Shown here: positions 12,359-14,399 of the stretch, one piece after another
Layout of the letters: each line of letters starts with the position of its first letter
How positions within the stretch are numbered: position 1 is the first letter of the stretch
From: WJLY01 sp964399265
Lineage (GTDB): Bacteria; Joyebacterota; Joyebacteria; Joyebacterales; Joyebacteraceae
DNA: 14,399 nucleotides
Reading direction: 5' to 3'
NCBI GenBank assembly: GCA_964399265.1
Contig: CAYNQF010000065.1
Span: 1-14,399, forward strand
Translations under genes and position numbers: made by a program
Notes under the pieces: generated by a model
What the model saw: the letters and a program-made list of their open reading frames with translations, nothing else
The model's database searches: none
Told to the model about the DNA's origin: nothing

Positions 12359-14399
12359 GTGCGAAGGTTGTTCATGGCATCGGTGGTCCTGGCTCTAGTG
12401 CCCGCGACCATCGCGACCGCTGAGGTCGTGGACCTGGCGGGCGGGACTCCGCAGCCCACGGTTCGCGTCGTAGAGTCTTCCGATTCCAGGATCCTTCTCG
12501 ACTATGAACTCGGCAGCTTCGAGAAGACCCCCGTCGAGATAGACGGGCAGAAGTACTTCGAGATCGCGCTCGGCGAGGAGAGCAATCTCCTCGAGGCCGG
12601 CCTCCCGGCTCTTCCGAACATCTGCCGCAGCGTGGTCATACCCGACGACTCGAACATGAATGTCAGGGTCGTAACCTCGCGCTACACCGACTTCCAGAAT
12701 GTCCCGGTCGCACCCTCGAAGGGCAATCTGACGCGCGACGTCAATCCGGCGGACGTGCCGTATGCCTTCGACAGCTTCTACGGAACCGACGCCTGGTACC
12801 CGTCGGATGTTGCCTACGGGCGCGATCCGTACGTCATGCGTGACGTGCGTGGAATGGTCGTCGTGGTGAACCCGTTCCAGTACAACCCCGGCACGCAGAC
12901 GCTCCGCGTGTACGACCATGTTGTGGTCGAACTGACACCGTCCGGTAGCGCGGACAAGAACATCATCGTCAAGCGACCGTCGAGGATGGACGTCGAGTTC
13001 AGGAAGATCTACGAGCGCCACTTCATCAACTTCGACCGGTTCGACTCCAGATACCCGTGGCTCGATGACGGCGGGAACATGCTCGTCATCTGCTACGACA
13101 ACCCGGACTTCCTGGCCGAGATCCAACCGCTCGTCGACTGGAAAAACCAGATGGGCGTTCCATGCGAGCTGGTCACGACGACCGAGGCCGGCGGAACCGC
13201 GGCGGCAATCAATACCTACGTCGAGCAGTACTACAACACCAACGGGCTCTCGTACCTGTTGCTGGTCGGAGACGCGGCTCAGGTGCCGTCGCAGACGGTG
13301 AGCAACCTGTCCGACCCGTCATACGCACTCATCACAGCAGACGCCTATCCGGAGTTCTTCGTCGGCCGGTTCTCGGCCGAGAGCGCGGACCAGGTCGCGA
13401 CGCAGGTGCTTCGCACGATCGAGTACGAGAAGCGCCCGCAGGACGGTGCCGACTGGTACCACAAGGGCATGGGCGTAGCATCCGACCAGGGCACCGGCGA
13501 CGACGGTGAGTACGACTACGAGCACGAGGACAACATCCGCACCGACCTGTTGGCATTCACCTACAGCGAGGTCGACCAGATCTACGATCCATCGGCGACC
13601 GCCGCCATGGTCACCACCGCCCTGAACGAGGGGCGGAGCATCGTGAACTACACGGGCCACGGGAGCACGACCTCGTGGGGCACGACGGGCTTCTCGAACA
13701 CCAACGTGAACGCCCTGACGAACGACAACATGCTTCCCTTCGGCGTGAGTGTGGCCTGCTACAACGGGCAGTTCGGTTCGACAACGTGCTTCGGTGAGGC
13801 GTGGCTGCGGGCGACCAACGGAACGGAGCCCACGGGAGCGATAGGGTTCTACGCGTCGACGATCAGCCAGTCGTGGGATCCGCCGATGGACGCCCAGGAC
13901 GAGGTGGTCGACCTTCTCGTGGGGACGTCCTCGTACGGCGTCAACCGCACGTACGGCGGCATCTGCTTCAACGGCTGCGGACACATGATGGACGAGTACG
14001 GGACGGACGGCGAGAACGAGTTCTACCACTGGACGATCTTCGGAGACCCGTCGCTCAGGGTGCGCACCGACACCCCGACCCCCGTCAACGTCTCTCATCT
14101 CCCGGCCATCTACCCGAGCATGACGGAGCTCGACGTGACCGTGGGGACCGTCTCGCGCGACCCGGTTGGCGAGGCGCTCTGCGCGCTCTACGGTGGCGGA
14201 GTCCTGTACGGGGCCGCGATCAGTGACGTGGACGGCAACGCCACGATCCCGATCTCCCCGATGCCGGCCGTCGGTCAAACGCTGACGCTCACGGTGACCG
14301 CCTTCAACACGACGACCTACACGGCCGATCTGCTCGTCGAGGCGCCCGTAACGTACGACATCAGTCCGTCGTCGGTTCCGATCAACAAGGCGACGGCGG
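12359..14399 (+). CDS. Secreted C25 (gingipain-type) cysteine peptidase, 3' end cut by window
   Basis: The frame is open from GTG 12359 to the window edge (680 codons). GAGGAGGT 5 nt before the GTG fixes the start, and a signal peptide follows (VRRLFMASVVLALVPATIATA, about 21 residues). Residues about 25-215 match the C25 propeptide style (beta-rich, LPALPNICRSVVIPDD, VRGMVVVVNPFQYNP, LRVYDHVVVEL). The caspase-like peptidase domain runs from about 240 to 575. Its catalytic dyad is His434 in NYTGHGS and Cys467 in SVACYNGQF, and FGDPSLRVRT closes the domain. Residues about 580-665 match the gingipain Ig-like domain (AIYPSMTELDVTV, SDVDGNATIPI, LTLTVTAFN). C25 includes secreted virulence or nutritional proteases and the PorU sortase; without the C-terminus I cannot say which. 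Extracellular or cell-surface action is likely. Confidence 0.93.
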   Translation, partial: MRRLFMASVVLALVPATIATAEVVDLAGGTPQPTVRVVESSDSRILLDYELGSFEKTPVEIDGQKYFEIALGEESNLLEAGLPALPNICRSVVIPDDSNMNVRVVTSRYTDFQNVPVAPSKGNLTRDVNPADVPYAFDSFYGTDAWYPSDVAYGRDPYVMRDVRGMVVVVNPFQYNPGTQTLRVYDHVVVELTPSGSADKNIIVKRPSRMDVEFRKIYERHFINFDRFDSRYPWLDDGGNMLVICYDNPDFLAEIQPLVDWKNQMGVPCELVTTTEAGGTAAAINTYVEQYYNTNGLSYLLLVGDAAQVPSQTVSNLSDPSYALITADAYPEFFVGRFSAESADQVATQVLRTIEYEKRPQDGADWYHKGMGVASDQGTGDDGEYDYEHEDNIRTDLLAFTYSEVDQIYDPSATAAMVTTALNEGRSIVNYTGHGSTTSWGTTGFSNTNVNALTNDNMLPFGVSVACYNGQFGSTTCFGEAWLRATNGTEPTGAIGFYASTISQSWDPPMDAQDEVVDLLVGTSSYGVNRTYGGICFNGCGHMMDEYGTDGENEFYHWTIFGDPSLRVRTDTPTPVNVSHLPAIYPSMTELDVTVGTVSRDPVGEALCALYGGGVLYGAAISDVDGNATIPISPMPAVGQTLTLTVTAFNTTTYTADLLVEAPVTYDISPSSVPINKATA

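Noticed and set aside
12395..14278. Two long minus-strand open frames (243 and 319 codons) opposite the C25 gene
   Set aside because: The plus frame carries the signal peptide, the His/Cys dyad and the Ig-like domain; the minus frames show only Arg/Val/His-rich shadow sequence.

Overview
The window is GC-rich DNA from a Gram-negative bacterium. A small outer-membrane barrel ending in Phe, several exported proteins with cleavable signal peptides, a C25 (gingipain-type) peptidase, a tricorn-type peptidase and a subtilase ending in a FlgD-like 'SPNPFNP...SGIYFCEL' sorting-type domain together suggest the FCB side of the tree (an Eisenbacteria- or Krumholzibacteriota-like candidate phylum). Lineage is inferred from protein style only; there is no rRNA or other marker in the window.

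Layout. (1) 2-1978 (+): the C-terminal two thirds of a tricorn-like S41 peptidase, entering from the left edge. (2) 1979-2240: a small hairpin, an array of degenerate 8-bp units, and a perfect 11-bp hairpin. (3) 2241-3482 (-): a two-domain exported protein ending in the tail WGAIKAMYR, preceded by a promoter with a dyad over its -10 and a roughly 240-nt leader that holds an 11-codon mini-ORF. (4) 3891-4064 (-): a decayed miniature relative of that gene, in which a signal-peptide start is fused directly to the C-terminal tail with two in-frame stops at former Trp codons; a damaged copy of the terminator follows. (5) 4187-4747 (+): an outer-membrane beta-barrel. (6) 4929-7319 (-): a secreted subtilase with a GTG start and a FlgD-like tail. 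(7) 7571-8306 (-): another exported beta-sandwich protein, broken by one frameshift, carrying the W-x-x-IKA tail at its end and a second copy inside the domain. (8) 8585-10665 (-): a two-gene operon, a CPA-type cation/proton antiporter without a cytoplasmic RCK domain and a PTS EIIA-PII-like fusion that is probably its regulator. (9) 10976-12196 (+): acetate kinase, divergent from the antiporter. (10) 12359-14399 (+): a C25 peptidase, cut by the right edge.

How it fits together. Most of the window serves protein export and peptide breakdown: an extracellular subtilase and a C25 peptidase, a tricorn-type oligopeptide processor, and small exported beta-sandwich proteins. The antiporter/EIIA pair and acetate kinase handle ion balance and overflow carbon/ATP. 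The most unusual element is the recurring short module (S/T)-W-(G/E)-x-I-K-A-x-x-R. It occurs three times at C-termini (one in a pseudogene) and once in-frame inside a domain. It looks like a portable C-terminal tag or a small protein-coding dispersed element.
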